Shown: in pieces, positions 34,219 through 43,594 of the stretch
How the letters are laid out: each line of letters starts with the position of its first letter
How positions within the stretch are numbered: position 1 is the first letter of the stretch
Assembly: GCA_964460905.1 (NCBI GenBank)
Contig: CAYWRM010000003.1
Coordinates: 62,001-126,000, forward strand
Origin: GCA-002708315 sp964460905
GTDB taxonomy: Bacteria; Bacteroidota; Bacteroidia; Bacteroidales; F082
DNA: 64,000 bases
Direction of reading: 5' to 3'
Program-made: the position numbers and the translations under genes
Notes under the pieces: generated by a model
Databases searched by the model: none
What the model was told of the DNA's origin: nothing
What the model saw: the letters and a program-made list of their open reading frames with translations, nothing else

Positions 34219-35631
34219 GTGAACACCCTTCGTTTATTATTTGTAACATTAATAGTAACATTTAGTGGTAGTTATGCATTTTCTTTTGGTGCAAGTGTTG
34301 TTAATAACGATTCACTTGTAATAATTAATTCCATAACCCTTGTTGGTAATAAAATTACAAAAGACAAAATAATTTTCCGGGAGTTGGAATTTGAAAAAAG
34401 TGATAAGCTATCGATTTTACTACTTGATAGTTTGATTATAAAGAGCCAACAGAATCTAATGAATAGATCTCTGTTTAATTTTGTTACAATTACAAAATAT
34501 ATTGATAATGATTATTGCAATATTGAAGTGAACGTTGTTGAAAGATGGTATATATGGCCTATTCCAATTTTACAGTTTGCCGATCGCAATATAAATGCAT
34601 GGTGGAACAAAAAAGACTTTCGTCGTATTAATTATGGTATTGACCTGCGAGTTGATAATTTTAGAGGTCTAATGGAGAATCTTAATATTGTACTGCAAGG
34701 CGGATATGATATACTATTATCTTTTAGATGGAGCTTGCCATATCTTACAAAAAATCAGGTCTTTGGAATGGGGTTGGGTGGTGGTGTGAAACTTAATCAT
34801 GAAGTTGCTTATCAAACTGTTGATAATAAAGAACAATTTTATCTTTCTTTAGATGGTTTTGCACAACAACTTACATTTGTAAATGTAAATTTTACTCTTC
34901 GTCCCGAATATAATTATTTACATAGTTTTTCAGTTGGTTTCAATCAATATATTTTTCAGGATACAATTTTGAAGCTAAACCCTGAATTTGCATCTTCAGA
35001 TACTAAATACGATTATTTCACTGCCAGTTATGGTTTTAAACTTGATTTTCGTGATTATACACCCTATCCATTGAATGGATATTATTTTGATGTGAGCCTG
35101 GAAAAAAAGGGCTTAGGTATTTTTAATGATCAGATTAATGAGTTTTCTGTTAGCGCAAATTTCGATCAGTACTTTAATATTTATCGAAGGTGGTATTTTG
35201 CCTATAATTTTGGAGCAAAATTTTCAAATCAAGATGTTCAATCACCTTACTTTATTACTTCAGGGCTAGGTTATTATCCAAATACTATTAGAGGCTATGA
35301 ATTGTTTGTAGTTGATGGTCAGAAATTGGGAATTGTTAAAACAAACCTTAAGTTTGAGCTAATTCCTAAAACCGCATTTACTATTAATTGGATAAAATCA
35401 ACAAAATTTAGTGAAATATTTTTAGCGATGTATGCAAACTTGTTTTTCGATGCTGCATATGTGGATGATATATACTCATATCAATTAAATCCATTATCAA
35501 ATCAACTATTGTGGAGCACTGGTATAGGTATAGATATGGTAACATATTACGACCTTATATTGAGGCTCGAACTTTCGGTAAATAAGCAGAAAGAACAGGG
35601 CTTTTTTATAAGTTTTGTAGCACCTATTTGA
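34219..35631 (+). CDS. Small Omp85/BamA-like outer-membrane protein with one POTRA-like domain
   Basis: The start is GTG at 34219, 4 bp after the CBS stop. It gives a proper signal peptide (LFVTLIVTFSGSYAFS), and no other start does. Residues ~30-115 form one POTRA-like domain (INSITLVGNKITKDKIIFRELEF ... NFVTITKYI). The rest is a beta-barrel with alternating aromatic strands, RGYELFVVDGQ near 355 (cf. the RGY motif of Omp85 proteins) and a C-terminal ISFVAPI strand. With a single POTRA it is smaller than BamA (885 residues, 3 kb downstream) and may act in lipid or protein export. The client is unknown. Confidence 0.8.
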   Translation: MNTLRLLFVTLIVTFSGSYAFSFGASVVNNDSLVIINSITLVGNKITKDKIIFRELEFEKSDKLSILLLDSLIIKSQQNLMNRSLFNFVTITKYIDNDYCNIEVNVVERWYIWPIPILQFADRNINAWWNKKDFRRINYGIDLRVDNFRGLMENLNIVLQGGYDILLSFRWSLPYLTKNQVFGMGLGGGVKLNHEVAYQTVDNKEQFYLSLDGFAQQLTFVNVNFTLRPEYNYLHSFSVGFNQYIFQDTILKLNPEFASSDTKYDYFTASYGFKLDFRDYTPYPLNGYYFDVSLEKKGLGIFNDQINEFSVSANFDQYFNIYRRWYFAYNFGAKFSNQDVQSPYFITSGLGYYPNTIRGYELFVVDGQKLGIVKTNLKFELIPKTAFTINWIKSTKFSEIFLAMYANLFFDAAYVDDIYSYQLNPLSNQLLWSTGIGIDMVTYYDLILRLELSVNKQKEQGFFISFVAPI

Positions 35632-35768
35632 TAGCATTTTAAACTAGATGGACCGAAATCTCTATATAATAATGAACTGCATTATGTAAGAATCTCGATT
35701 TTGCAATATTTTGCTTTTATTCCCATGGTTAAAAAAAGTTAATAAATATTTGTTAGGCGTTTTTAAGT

Positions 35769-35776
35769 TACATTTG
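35769..35776 (+). promoter_or_regulatory. -7 box of nadK
   Basis: TACATTTG lies 20 bp before the nadK ATG. A TTTG 16 bp upstream of it (35749-35752) may be the -33 box. Confidence 0.5.
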
Positions 35777-35796
35777 CCAGTTAAAATATCCTTGTT

Positions 35797-36675
35797 ATGA
35801 AAATAGCATTATTCGGAAAGGTATATACTGAAGATCAGAGAGTTTATTTGCAGGAATTAATAGATGAACTTACAAATAGAGATGCTGAAATTTGTGTTTA
35901 TGAACCATATTATAATGCTATTGGCGGAGATGTAAACTTTCGTCAGGAGATATCTTTTTTTAACACCTACCACGATATTAATAAGAATATAGATATATTA
36001 TTTTCAATAGGTGGTGATGGCACTATATTGGATACGGTACCATTGGTTAGAGGATCTGGGATACCAATACTTGGAATCAATCTCGGTCGACTAGGTTTTT
36101 TGTCGAGTGTATCAAAGGATGAGATTGTATATGCAGTTGATAGTGTGTTTAGGGGAGATTATAAACTTGATAAAAGAACCCTTCTACAGTTAGATGAGCC
36201 CAAAAAATTATTTGGAAATGTTAATTATGCTTTAAATGACATAACTATTTATAGAAATAATACAACTGCTCTAATAGTTGTTCATGTATATATTGATGAT
36301 AAATTTTTGAATTCATATTGGGGTGATGGGTTAATTATATCAACACCTACGGGGTCAACAGCCTATTCACTTAGTGTAGGCGGACCTATTGTTTCACCAG
36401 GCTCAAAAAATTTTATTATTGCACCTATTGCATCGCACAACCTTACTGTTCGTTCAATTATTATACAGGATACCAGTGTAATTAAAATTAAGATTGAAGG
36501 AAGAGAAGAGAAATATTTAATGACAATGGACTCAAAACATTCTTCCATAAGTAAAGAAGATGAGATAATTATTAAGCGATGTAAATTCAATGTAAATCTT
36601 GTGCAGATGAAGAATAAAGATTTCTACACAACGATTCGCGATAAATTACTTTGGGGTGTCGATAACAGGAACTAA
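35797..36675 (+). CDS. nadK: NAD kinase
   Basis: The 292-residue protein has the NAD kinase GGDGT motif (SIGGDGTIL near residue 70), ILGINLGRLGFL near 90, the NE/ND loop (ALNDITIYRN near 146) and the conserved TPTGSTAYSLSVGGPIV segment near 185. It phosphorylates NAD to NADP. Length fits the bacterial enzyme. It heads the nadK, DUF6089-like, uppS, bamA, ompH order typical of Bacteroidota. Confidence 0.95.
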   Translation: MKIALFGKVYTEDQRVYLQELIDELTNRDAEICVYEPYYNAIGGDVNFRQEISFFNTYHDINKNIDILFSIGGDGTILDTVPLVRGSGIPILGINLGRLGFLSSVSKDEIVYAVDSVFRGDYKLDKRTLLQLDEPKKLFGNVNYALNDITIYRNNTTALIVVHVYIDDKFLNSYWGDGLIISTPTGSTAYSLSVGGPIVSPGSKNFIIAPIASHNLTVRSIIIQDTSVIKIKIEGREEKYLMTMDSKHSSISKEDEIIIKRCKFNVNLVQMKNKDFYTTIRDKLLWGVDNRN

Positions 36676-36764
36676 TAGTATGAAATAATATTTAATGAAT
36701 AATTTAGTTTGTTATGTATTGATTTATACCTTATAGTACATGTTAAGCATAACTAAAAAAATGA

Positions 36765-36772
36765 TATTTTTG
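36765..36772 (+). promoter_or_regulatory. -7 box that decides the start of the DUF6089-like gene
   Basis: TATTTTTG ends 15 bp before the ATG at 36788. Transcription from here would exclude the in-frame ATG at 36740, so the shorter protein is preferred. Confidence 0.5.
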
Positions 36773-36787
36773 CCGCTCAAAATTATA

Positions 36788-37597
36788 ATGATAAAAAAAT
36801 ATAAGAAATATAACTTATTCCATTTAATACGAAAGACAGTATTTGCACTGTTTTTTGTCTTATTTGCACATATTTCTGGTGCTCAAATTCTTGAGGTTGG
36901 CGGTTTTGCAGGCACATCATATTATCTTGGAGAACTAAATCCGGCCTTGCCATATAACCAAACACGGTTAGCATATGGGGCGCTGGCAAGGTATAATCTT
37001 AATGAACGTTGGGCACTTAAGTTTTCTTATTATAGAGGAAACATTGAAGGCAGTGATGCTACAGGAGGTTGGGTTGAAGATCGTGATCTTGATTTTAAAT
37101 CGAAAATTAATGATTTTTCTTTAGTTACTGAGTTTAATTTCTGGGAATATTTTACCGGTAGTAAGAAAAATTATTTTACACCTTTTATTTTTGGAGGGGT
37201 TTCGTTTTTTACTTTTAAGCCTATTTCATTTAGCGGTGTTGTATTGCAACCAGAAGGAACTGAGGGACAGAATGATAATTTTAATGATCGTAGCCCATAT
37301 AATCAGTATAGTTTTGCAATACCATTTGGTTTTGGGTTTAAGTATAGTTTAACTGATAAATTTGGCCTTACTTTTGAATGGGGAATGCGTAAAACATTTA
37401 CTGACTATATTGATGATATAAGTACTACCTATGCTGATGATCCTAGTGTTATTGCTGACCCTACTCAAACTCATAGTGCTTATATGCAACGTGGTGATGA
37501 TCAAACAATGGATTGGTATAATTATACAGGGGTTACTATTACGTATAAATTCGATTTACGAAATAAAAAAGGCTGTAATAATGTAAATTGGAAATAA
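36788..37597 (+). CDS. DUF6089-like outer-membrane protein
   Basis: A signal peptide (basic N-terminus, FALFFVLFAHISGAQ) precedes a small beta-barrel. It opens EVGGFAGTSYYLGELNP, as in the DUF6089 family found upstream of uppS-bamA in Bacteroidota, and continues with ALARYNLNERWALKFSYYRG and GFGFKYSLTDKFGLTFEWGMR. The end (VTITYKFDLRNKKGCNNV) has a C-terminal cysteine instead of a terminal aromatic. The function is unknown; position suggests envelope assembly. Start at 36788 is supported by the signal peptide and the promoter. Confidence 0.8.
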   Translation: MIKKYKKYNLFHLIRKTVFALFFVLFAHISGAQILEVGGFAGTSYYLGELNPALPYNQTRLAYGALARYNLNERWALKFSYYRGNIEGSDATGGWVEDRDLDFKSKINDFSLVTEFNFWEYFTGSKKNYFTPFIFGGVSFFTFKPISFSGVVLQPEGTEGQNDNFNDRSPYNQYSFAIPFGFGFKYSLTDKFGLTFEWGMRKTFTDYIDDISTTYADDPSVIADPTQTHSAYMQRGDDQTMDWYNYTGVTITYKFDLRNKKGCNNVNWK

Positions 37598-37608
37598 TAA
37601 CTTTATAA

Positions 37609-38355
37609 ATGAAGAGCTGTAAAGAAAAGATAAATTTAGAAAAGCTACCTAAGCATATTGCCATTATTATGGATGGTAATGGAAGATGGGCAATACAACA
37701 TGGTCTTGATCGTGTTGGTGGCCACCATGAGGGTGTTGATTCAGTGAGAGATATTGCTGAAGCAGCAGCTAGTTTAGGGGTGAAATATCTTACACTCTAC
37801 ACTTTTTCAACTGAAAACTGGAGTAGGCCAAAGGATGAAGTAGATGCACTTATGTCGTTGTTTGTTGAGACAATTGCAAAGGAATTGGATACTCTGAATA
37901 AAAATAATATAAGGTTAAATGCTATTGGCGACCTGAGAAGTCTTCCCAAAGAAAATTATAAAAAACTTATAGAGACTATTGAGGAAACATCTGAGAATGA
38001 CCGGATGACTTTAACACTTGCTATGAGTTATAGTTCCAGGTGGGAGATAATAAATGCTGTAAAAAAAATTACTGCTGACGTTGAACTACAAAAGTTGAAT
38101 AGTAATAATATAACGGAAGAATTATTTGAAAGTTATTTATCAACGTATAATATACCTGACCCGGAATTACTAATCAGGACAAGCGGTGAATTGCGTGTTA
38201 GCAACTACCTGTTATGGCAAATAGCATATTCTGAACTTTATTTTACAGATGTATTATGGCCAGATTTTCGTGAAGAGGAGTTATATAAAGCAATTGTTGA
38301 GTATCAGGATAGAGAGAGACGGTTTGGATTAACAAGTGAACAATTATTAAGCTAG
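37609..38355 (+). CDS. uppS: Isoprenyl (undecaprenyl diphosphate) synthase
   Basis: The 248-residue cis-prenyltransferase has HIAIIMDGNGRWA near residue 16 (catalytic aspartate), GHHEGVDSVRDI near 38, TLYTFSTENWSRP near 62 and the C-terminal DPELLIRTSGELRVSNYLLWQIAYSEL region, split across loops, with the essential RTSGE...SNFLLWQ-type motif. It makes the C55 carrier for peptidoglycan and polysaccharide. It lies 11 bp after the DUF6089-like gene and runs into bamA. Confidence 0.95.
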   Translation: MKSCKEKINLEKLPKHIAIIMDGNGRWAIQHGLDRVGGHHEGVDSVRDIAEAAASLGVKYLTLYTFSTENWSRPKDEVDALMSLFVETIAKELDTLNKNNIRLNAIGDLRSLPKENYKKLIETIEETSENDRMTLTLAMSYSSRWEIINAVKKITADVELQKLNSNNITEELFESYLSTYNIPDPELLIRTSGELRVSNYLLWQIAYSELYFTDVLWPDFREEELYKAIVEYQDRERRFGLTSEQLLS

Positions 38356-38363
38356 TGTGTTGT

Positions 38364-41012
38364 ATGATTAAAATTGTAAAGAGGAAAGTATTAGAATTAC
38401 TCACTGTAATTAGCTTAGTATTGGTTGCTGGTATTTCAAATGCTCAAATTAGTATTGGTGATGATTTGTCAAGAATTAGTTATGAAGCACCAACTGAATA
38501 TATTATTGGTGGTATTCAAGTTGAAGGTGTTGAAAATCTTGACAAGAAAGTTATTGTAATGCTTTCTGATATTGAAGTTGGAAGTCGTATAAAAGTGCCT
38601 GGAGATGAAATCACAAATGCAATCCGAAAATTATGGGATCAGGGACTTTTTGATAATATTAGTATCGTTGCATCCGAAATAAAAGCAAATAAAATATTCC
38701 TTAAAATTATTTTAAGTGAGAGACCCAGATTAAGTAAGTTTTCGTTTGTAGGCATCAGAAAAACTGAAGCAGATGATATTCGAGAGCAAATCAACTTAAC
38801 CCGTGGCGATGTAGTTACTGACCATCTTGTTATCCGCACAGTTAATATTATTAAAAATTTTTATGCTGATAAGGGATATCTTAACAGTGATGTAGAAATA
38901 ACCGAAAAAGTTGATAAACGTAACCCTAGTTTTGTTGACCTTACCATAAACATTAAGAAAAATAAAAAAGTTAAGATTAGTGATATAAATATTTATGGTT
39001 CAGGAGCATTTTCTGCAGATGCTATAAAAGCTAGTATGAAAGAAACTAAAGCACGAGGTTCTTTCACTCCTCTTGATAGCCTTGGACCATTTGTTATTAA
39101 TGTTGCCACTGATGCGCTTACACTTAAGTTTAAGGATATGCGCGATCACTTTATTATGTATTATAAAGATCATTTTAAGATTAATCTTTTCAAAGGCTCT
39201 AAATTCATCGAGTCGAATTATGAAGAAGATCTGAATAATATAATTGCAAAATATAATAAAAAAGGATACAGAGATGCTCATATTGTTGCCGACACGATAT
39301 ACAAGGTTAATAATGAGAATATTGCAATTGACATTTATATAGATGAAGGAAACAAATATTACTTTCGTGATATTACCTGGGTTGGAAATACAGTTTATTC
39401 ATCGTTGTTTTTAAGTGCAATACTTGGTATACGTCCCGGCGATGTTTATAATCTGGAGCTACTTGAAACCAATCTTCAATATAACCCTATGGGGTTTGAT
39501 GTGAGTTCGCAGTATATGAATAATGGGTATTTGTTTTTCAATGCTACACCAGTTGAAACATATGTTGGAAATGATTCAATTGATTTGGAAATACGAATTT
39601 TTGAAGGAAAACAGGCACGTATTCGAAACGTGTCAGTTAAGGGTAATACAAAAACTAACGACCATGTTGTTATACGTGAATTACGAACCCGACCCGGTCA
39701 GTTGTTTAGTCGTGAGGATGTAATACGTACTACGCGTGAATTGGCAAACCTAAGGTATTTTGATCCACAAACGATAACTCCAAATATTAACCCCGATCCA
39801 GTTGACGGAACTGTTGATATTGAATATGAAGTTGAAGAAACATCTGCCGACCAGATTGAGCTTTCAGGTGGTTGGGGTTATGGTAGAGTTATAGGTACTT
39901 TAGGTTTAAGTTTTAACAATTTCTCGTTAAAAAACTTTTTTAAACCCGAATCATGGAAACCAATACCCTCTGGCGACGGTCAAAAGCTTTCTCTGCGGTT
40001 TCAAACCTATGGGAAGGACTATTTAAGCTGGAGTGTGTCGTTTACTGAGCCATGGTTGGGAGGTAAAAAACCAAATGCTTTTTCGGTTTCATATTATCAT
40101 TCAATTTACTCAAATGGATTGCCCAAATCCGATACTATGAGGTCATCCTTTGTTATTGATGGTGTAACAATTGGTATTGGAAAAAGGCTTAAATGGCCCG
40201 ATGATTTTTTTACTCTTTACCAGGCAATTAATATACAGCTATATAATCTTCAGAATTATGCTCAAATATTTTACATAGGATCAGGAACGGGTACATATAA
40301 TAATTTGAGTTATGAAGTTATTCTTGGCAGAAGTTCAATTGATCAGCCAATTTACCCTCGACGCGGTTCCGATATCTCATTGGGTCTTGAGTTAACATTA
40401 CCGTATTCATTATTTAACCCTGATAAGGATTATAGTATAATTGGCGATACAGAAAAATATAAATGGATTGAATATTATAAGTGGAAGTTTAAGGCATATT
40501 GGTATTTCGAATTAATGGATAAATTAGTTCTTGCTACAAAGTTCAGGTTTGGTTATTTAGGTGCTTATAATTCAGAACTTGGTGTTACACCATTTGAGAG
40601 ATTTTATTTGGGAGGTGATGGTTTATCAGGAACCAATAATTTTGATGGACGTGAGATTGTTAGTCTTAGGGGTTACACAAATGAGTCACTTACGCCTGGC
40701 TTTTTTGAGAATTCAAATATTGGAGGTACAGTGTTTACAAAATACACGCTTGAGTTAAGGTACCCATTATCGTTAAATCCAAGTTCTACTATTTTTGCTC
40801 TTACATTTGTTGAAGCAGGACATTCATGGCTTGGGTCATCAGGTATCGACCCATTTGACATGCAGAGGTCGGCAGGATTTGGAGTTAGAGTTTTTCTACC
40901 TATGTTTGGAATGCTTGGACTTGATTGGGCATATGGTTTTGATCCGGTTTATGGAATGCCTGGAGCAAATGGTAGCCACTTCCATTTTTCACTTAACCAA
41001 TCAATTGATTAA
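38364..41012 (+). CDS. bamA: Outer-membrane protein assembly factor BamA
   Basis: A signal peptide (residues 1-~27) precedes five POTRA domains (about 45-460; first at YIIGGIQVEGVENLD, last at ARIRNVSVKGNTKTND). The Omp85 barrel follows, with the GGWGYGRVIGTLGLSFNNF start, the RGY motif in VSLRGYTNES near 770, and a C-terminal HFSLNQSID tail. I start at ATG 38364, since the frame from GTG 38355 adds only MCC before it and overlaps uppS. BamA inserts beta-barrels into the outer membrane. The downstream OmpH/Skp genes supply periplasmic chaperones. Confidence 0.95.
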   Translation: MIKIVKRKVLELLTVISLVLVAGISNAQISIGDDLSRISYEAPTEYIIGGIQVEGVENLDKKVIVMLSDIEVGSRIKVPGDEITNAIRKLWDQGLFDNISIVASEIKANKIFLKIILSERPRLSKFSFVGIRKTEADDIREQINLTRGDVVTDHLVIRTVNIIKNFYADKGYLNSDVEITEKVDKRNPSFVDLTINIKKNKKVKISDINIYGSGAFSADAIKASMKETKARGSFTPLDSLGPFVINVATDALTLKFKDMRDHFIMYYKDHFKINLFKGSKFIESNYEEDLNNIIAKYNKKGYRDAHIVADTIYKVNNENIAIDIYIDEGNKYYFRDITWVGNTVYSSLFLSAILGIRPGDVYNLELLETNLQYNPMGFDVSSQYMNNGYLFFNATPVETYVGNDSIDLEIRIFEGKQARIRNVSVKGNTKTNDHVVIRELRTRPGQLFSREDVIRTTRELANLRYFDPQTITPNINPDPVDGTVDIEYEVEETSADQIELSGGWGYGRVIGTLGLSFNNFSLKNFFKPESWKPIPSGDGQKLSLRFQTYGKDYLSWSVSFTEPWLGGKKPNAFSVSYYHSIYSNGLPKSDTMRSSFVIDGVTIGIGKRLKWPDDFFTLYQAINIQLYNLQNYAQIFYIGSGTGTYNNLSYEVILGRSSIDQPIYPRRGSDISLGLELTLPYSLFNPDKDYSIIGDTEKYKWIEYYKWKFKAYWYFELMDKLVLATKFRFGYLGAYNSELGVTPFERFYLGGDGLSGTNNFDGREIVSLRGYTNESLTPGFFENSNIGGTVFTKYTLELRYPLSLNPSSTIFALTFVEAGHSWLGSSGIDPFDMQRSAGFGVRVFLPMFGMLGLDWAYGFDPVYGMPGANGSHFHFSLNQSID

Positions 41013-41196
41013 CTTTGGCAATGTTTTTGCAATACTTTGCATAAATAAAAAATATGATTATGAAATGAGTATAAACTTTTTTAAGCATACAATACCGAAT
41101 ATGATTAAAATAAGTTTATGCGAAAAAGAAACGGTTGCATGGGTGAAGAAATTTTATATTAGTTTCATTCACAATGCAATATAAAATTTTAAACTC

Positions 41197-41775
41197 ATGA
41201 AAAATAGAATTATTAATTCCGGTTTCTTCCTTTTAGGATTAGCATTACTCTTTGTAAGCATTTCTGCCAACGGCCAGTCACAAAAGTATGCATATGTTGA
41301 TACTCAATATATACTTGATAATATTCCTGAATTTCAAGATGCCCAGGATGAATTAGATGGAATTTCTGCTAACTGGCAAAAAGAGATAGAAACAAGTTAT
41401 GCAAAGGTTAGTGAGATGTATCAAAAGTACCAGGCAGAATCTGTTTTGTTGCCAGATGATATCAAACGGAAAAGAGAAGAAGAAATAGTCTCTAAAGAAA
41501 AAGAAGTTAAAGAACTACAGCGTAAGTACTTTGGGCAGGAAGGTGAACTTTATAAAAAGCGTCAAGAACTTGTTAAACCAATTCAGGAAAAGGTATACAA
41601 TGCCATTGAAAGTATTGCTGCAACAAATAATTATTCATTTGTTTTTGATAAGGCAGGTGGCATGACTTTATTATATAGTAACCCAAAGTTTGATATAAGT
41701 GATGATGTACTGGATGAAGTAGGTAATGTTATGCAAACTGTAAAGCGTGATAGCCGAACCAGAACAGACAAATAG
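41197..41775 (+). CDS. OmpH/Skp-family periplasmic chaperone 1
   Basis: A signal peptide ends near residue 27 (NGQS). The mature protein starts with the Skp strand KYAYVDTQYILDNIPEFQDAQ, followed by a long charged coiled coil (~60-130) and the terminal strand NYSFVFDKAGGMTLLY. Skp trimers hold unfolded outer-membrane proteins in the periplasm. It follows bamA after ~185 bp and precedes a paralogue. Confidence 0.9.
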   Translation: MKNRIINSGFFLLGLALLFVSISANGQSQKYAYVDTQYILDNIPEFQDAQDELDGISANWQKEIETSYAKVSEMYQKYQAESVLLPDDIKRKREEEIVSKEKEVKELQRKYFGQEGELYKKRQELVKPIQEKVYNAIESIAATNNYSFVFDKAGGMTLLYSNPKFDISDDVLDEVGNVMQTVKRDSRTRTDK

Positions 41776-41925
41776 CTGTTAATGAAAGCTCTAATATTGA
41801 TGGGTGTATTTAGCTTACCCTTGTTAAATTGATTCATATTGACTTTTCTCTAATAATAGATGTTAATATTTCTTAATAATTGCACACATAATTATTAAAT
41901 CGTATTAGTGTTATTAATTTTTAAT

Positions 41926-41933
41926 TAAGTTTG
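41926..41933 (+). promoter_or_regulatory. -7 box before the second OmpH gene
   Basis: TAAGTTTG matches TAnnTTTG. It is 47 bp before the ATG at 41981, so the second chaperone may be transcribed on its own as well as from bamA. Confidence 0.45.
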
Positions 41934-41980
41934 CACCCCTGTAATATTTTGAATATTTAACCACATTATAAATAAAAAAG

Positions 41981-42499
41981 ATGAAATCGTTTAAAAAAGT
42001 AATTGCATTATTGTCTCTTGTTGTATTAATCTCAAGTGTTGGGTTTGCACAAACTGGGGCTAAATTCGGATACATTGACTCAAATGAGATTTTAACATTA
42101 ATGCCCGAAACAGATTCACTTCAACAAGAACTTAAAGCATATGCTGATTATCTTGATGAGCAAATGTCAACAATGGCAATGGAGTACCAAACAAAAGTTG
42201 CAATATATCAGGAGAATGTAGCAACTATGTCTGATCTTATCAGACAAACTAAAGAAAAAGAAATTACAGATTTGCAAAATCGTATTCAGGCTTTTCAGCA
42301 ATCAGCCGATCAGGATCTTGGTGCAAAGCAAGCTGAACTCTTTAATCCATTGATTGAGAAAGTTAAGGTTGCAATTACTGAAGTATCACGCGAAAATAAC
42401 TACAATTATATTTTTGATGTAGGAACTGGTGCTGTTGTTTTTTACGAAACAGGAGATAATATTCTGCCCTTAGTAAAAGCAAAACTTGGTATTCAGTAG
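41981..42499 (+). CDS. OmpH/Skp-family periplasmic chaperone 2
   Basis: A signal peptide (~23 residues, GFAQ) precedes the Skp start strand KFGYIDSNEILTLMPETDSLQ, a central helical hairpin rich in Q/E/K (residues ~45-120) and the closing strand NYNYIFDVGTGAVVFYE. It is a paralogue of the preceding gene with ~200 bp between them. The two-copy arrangement is usual in Bacteroidota. A strong terminator ends the uppS-bamA-ompH run just downstream. Confidence 0.9.
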   Translation: MKSFKKVIALLSLVVLISSVGFAQTGAKFGYIDSNEILTLMPETDSLQQELKAYADYLDEQMSTMAMEYQTKVAIYQENVATMSDLIRQTKEKEITDLQNRIQAFQQSADQDLGAKQAELFNPLIEKVKVAITEVSRENNYNYIFDVGTGAVVFYETGDNILPLVKAKLGIQ

Positions 42500-42517
42500 A
42501 AAGCAGCAATTATAAAT

Positions 42518-42556
42518 AAAAAACCCCGAAAGGCATAAGCCTTCCGGGGTTTTTTA
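42518..42556 (+). terminator. Intrinsic terminator after the bamA-ompH run
   Basis: The stem AACCCCGAAAGGC (42522-42534) pairs with GCCTTCCGGGGTT (42539-42551) with one internal mismatch, around a 4-nt ATAA loop, and a T-run follows. It is preceded by an A-run, so it could also work in reverse. Confidence 0.9.
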
Positions 42557-42629
42557 TTTTGTTTGAGTTTAATTTAAACTCAAATCTTTGCACTTAATGA
42601 AATAGTGTATTAATATTTCAAATATGCAT

Positions 42630-42637
42630 ACCTTTGT
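42630..42637 (+). promoter_or_regulatory. -7 box of the acyltransferase gene
   Basis: TACCTTTG lies 23 bp before the ATG at 42661. No clear -33 TTG is present. Confidence 0.45.
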
Positions 42638-42660
42638 AGTACTTACTATACCAGTAAACC

Positions 42661-43518
42661 ATGAACAATTCATATATACCTAGTAAACCTGATCTTATAA
42701 ATCTAGAAAAAGTACTTTCAGAGAAGAGTCCTGTTCTCAAAAAGTTTCTTCCTGGTTTTATGATAAATTATTTGAAGAGGATTATTCATGAAGATGCTAT
42801 TAATTTGTATTTAACAAAATTTGGACACCTTAATGGCCTTGATTTTATTGAGGCTTTATTAGCTGAAATGAATACCAAGCTTGAAGTATCAGGTATTGAG
42901 AATGTTCCTAAAGAGGGAGGTTGTATTATTGCTTCAAATCACCCTCTTGGTGGACTTGATGGACTTGCTTTAATGCTTGCAGTAGGTAAAAAAAGAAAGG
43001 ACATAGTATTTCCGGTTAATGATATACTTATGAATGTTAAAAACCTGGAGCCATTGTTTATTCCTATTAACAAACATGGAAGTAACACCCAGAATATTAA
43101 GATTATAAATGATACATTTGACTCCGACAAACTAATATGCTATTTTCCTTTTGGATTAGTATCCAGAAAAAAGAGAGGAAAGATAATGGATCTTGAATGG
43201 AAAAGCACTTTTATCTCAAAAGCAAAACGATTTAAACGTAATATCATTCCTACGCATATTGATGGACGCAACTCAAATTTCTTTTACAACCTTTCAAATT
43301 TCCGCAAAGCATTAGGTATAAAGGCAAACATTGAAATGTTGTACCTTGTTGATGAGTTTCTTAAACAGAGTAATAGTACTTTAAAAATTACCTTTGGAAC
43401 AGTAATACCTTATGACACTTTTGAAAATAAACACACAAAAGCTCAATGGGCCGAATTAATGAGGCAGTATTCATATACACTTGGAAGGGATTCCAATGCA
43501 CGATTTAATACGGAGTAG
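42661..43518 (+). CDS. glsA: PlsC-like O-acyltransferase, probable glycine-lipid GlsA
   Basis: This 285-residue lysophospholipid-acyltransferase-type enzyme has the catalytic NHPLGGLDG motif near residue 93 (family NHxxxxD variant), PLFIPINKHGSN near 130, FPFGLVSRKKRG near 160 and IPTHIDGRNSNFFYNL near 198. It is followed by a hemolysin-type N-acyltransferase gene. In Bacteroides thetaiotaomicron such a pair (GlsA/GlsB, OlsA/OlsB relatives) makes N-acyl-O-acyl glycine lipids. By that parallel this enzyme would add the second, ester-linked fatty acid. Adjacent gene identity is the main support. It could instead make ornithine lipids. Confidence 0.75.
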   Translation: MNNSYIPSKPDLINLEKVLSEKSPVLKKFLPGFMINYLKRIIHEDAINLYLTKFGHLNGLDFIEALLAEMNTKLEVSGIENVPKEGGCIIASNHPLGGLDGLALMLAVGKKRKDIVFPVNDILMNVKNLEPLFIPINKHGSNTQNIKIINDTFDSDKLICYFPFGLVSRKKRGKIMDLEWKSTFISKAKRFKRNIIPTHIDGRNSNFFYNLSNFRKALGIKANIEMLYLVDEFLKQSNSTLKITFGTVIPYDTFENKHTKAQWAELMRQYSYTLGRDSNARFNTE

Positions 43519-43540
43519 TTATTAACCCACAATCGAACTA

Positions 43541-43569
43541 TTGACAAATCAAACCTTATATTATATTTG
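43541..43569 (+). promoter_or_regulatory. Promoter of the N-acyltransferase gene
   Basis: A -33 TTGAC begins at 43541. From the TTG (43541-43543) there are 18 bp to the -7 box TATATTTG (43562-43569). It is one of the best promoter matches in the window and lies 25 bp before the ATG. Confidence 0.7.
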
Positions 43570-43594
43570 CAGTTAGGATCAATAAATTTTTGAG

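Noticed and set aside
40795..41184. 129-codon plus-strand frame across the bamA end
   Set aside because: Mostly out-of-frame bamA sequence that continues into an AT-rich gap; no protein-like features.
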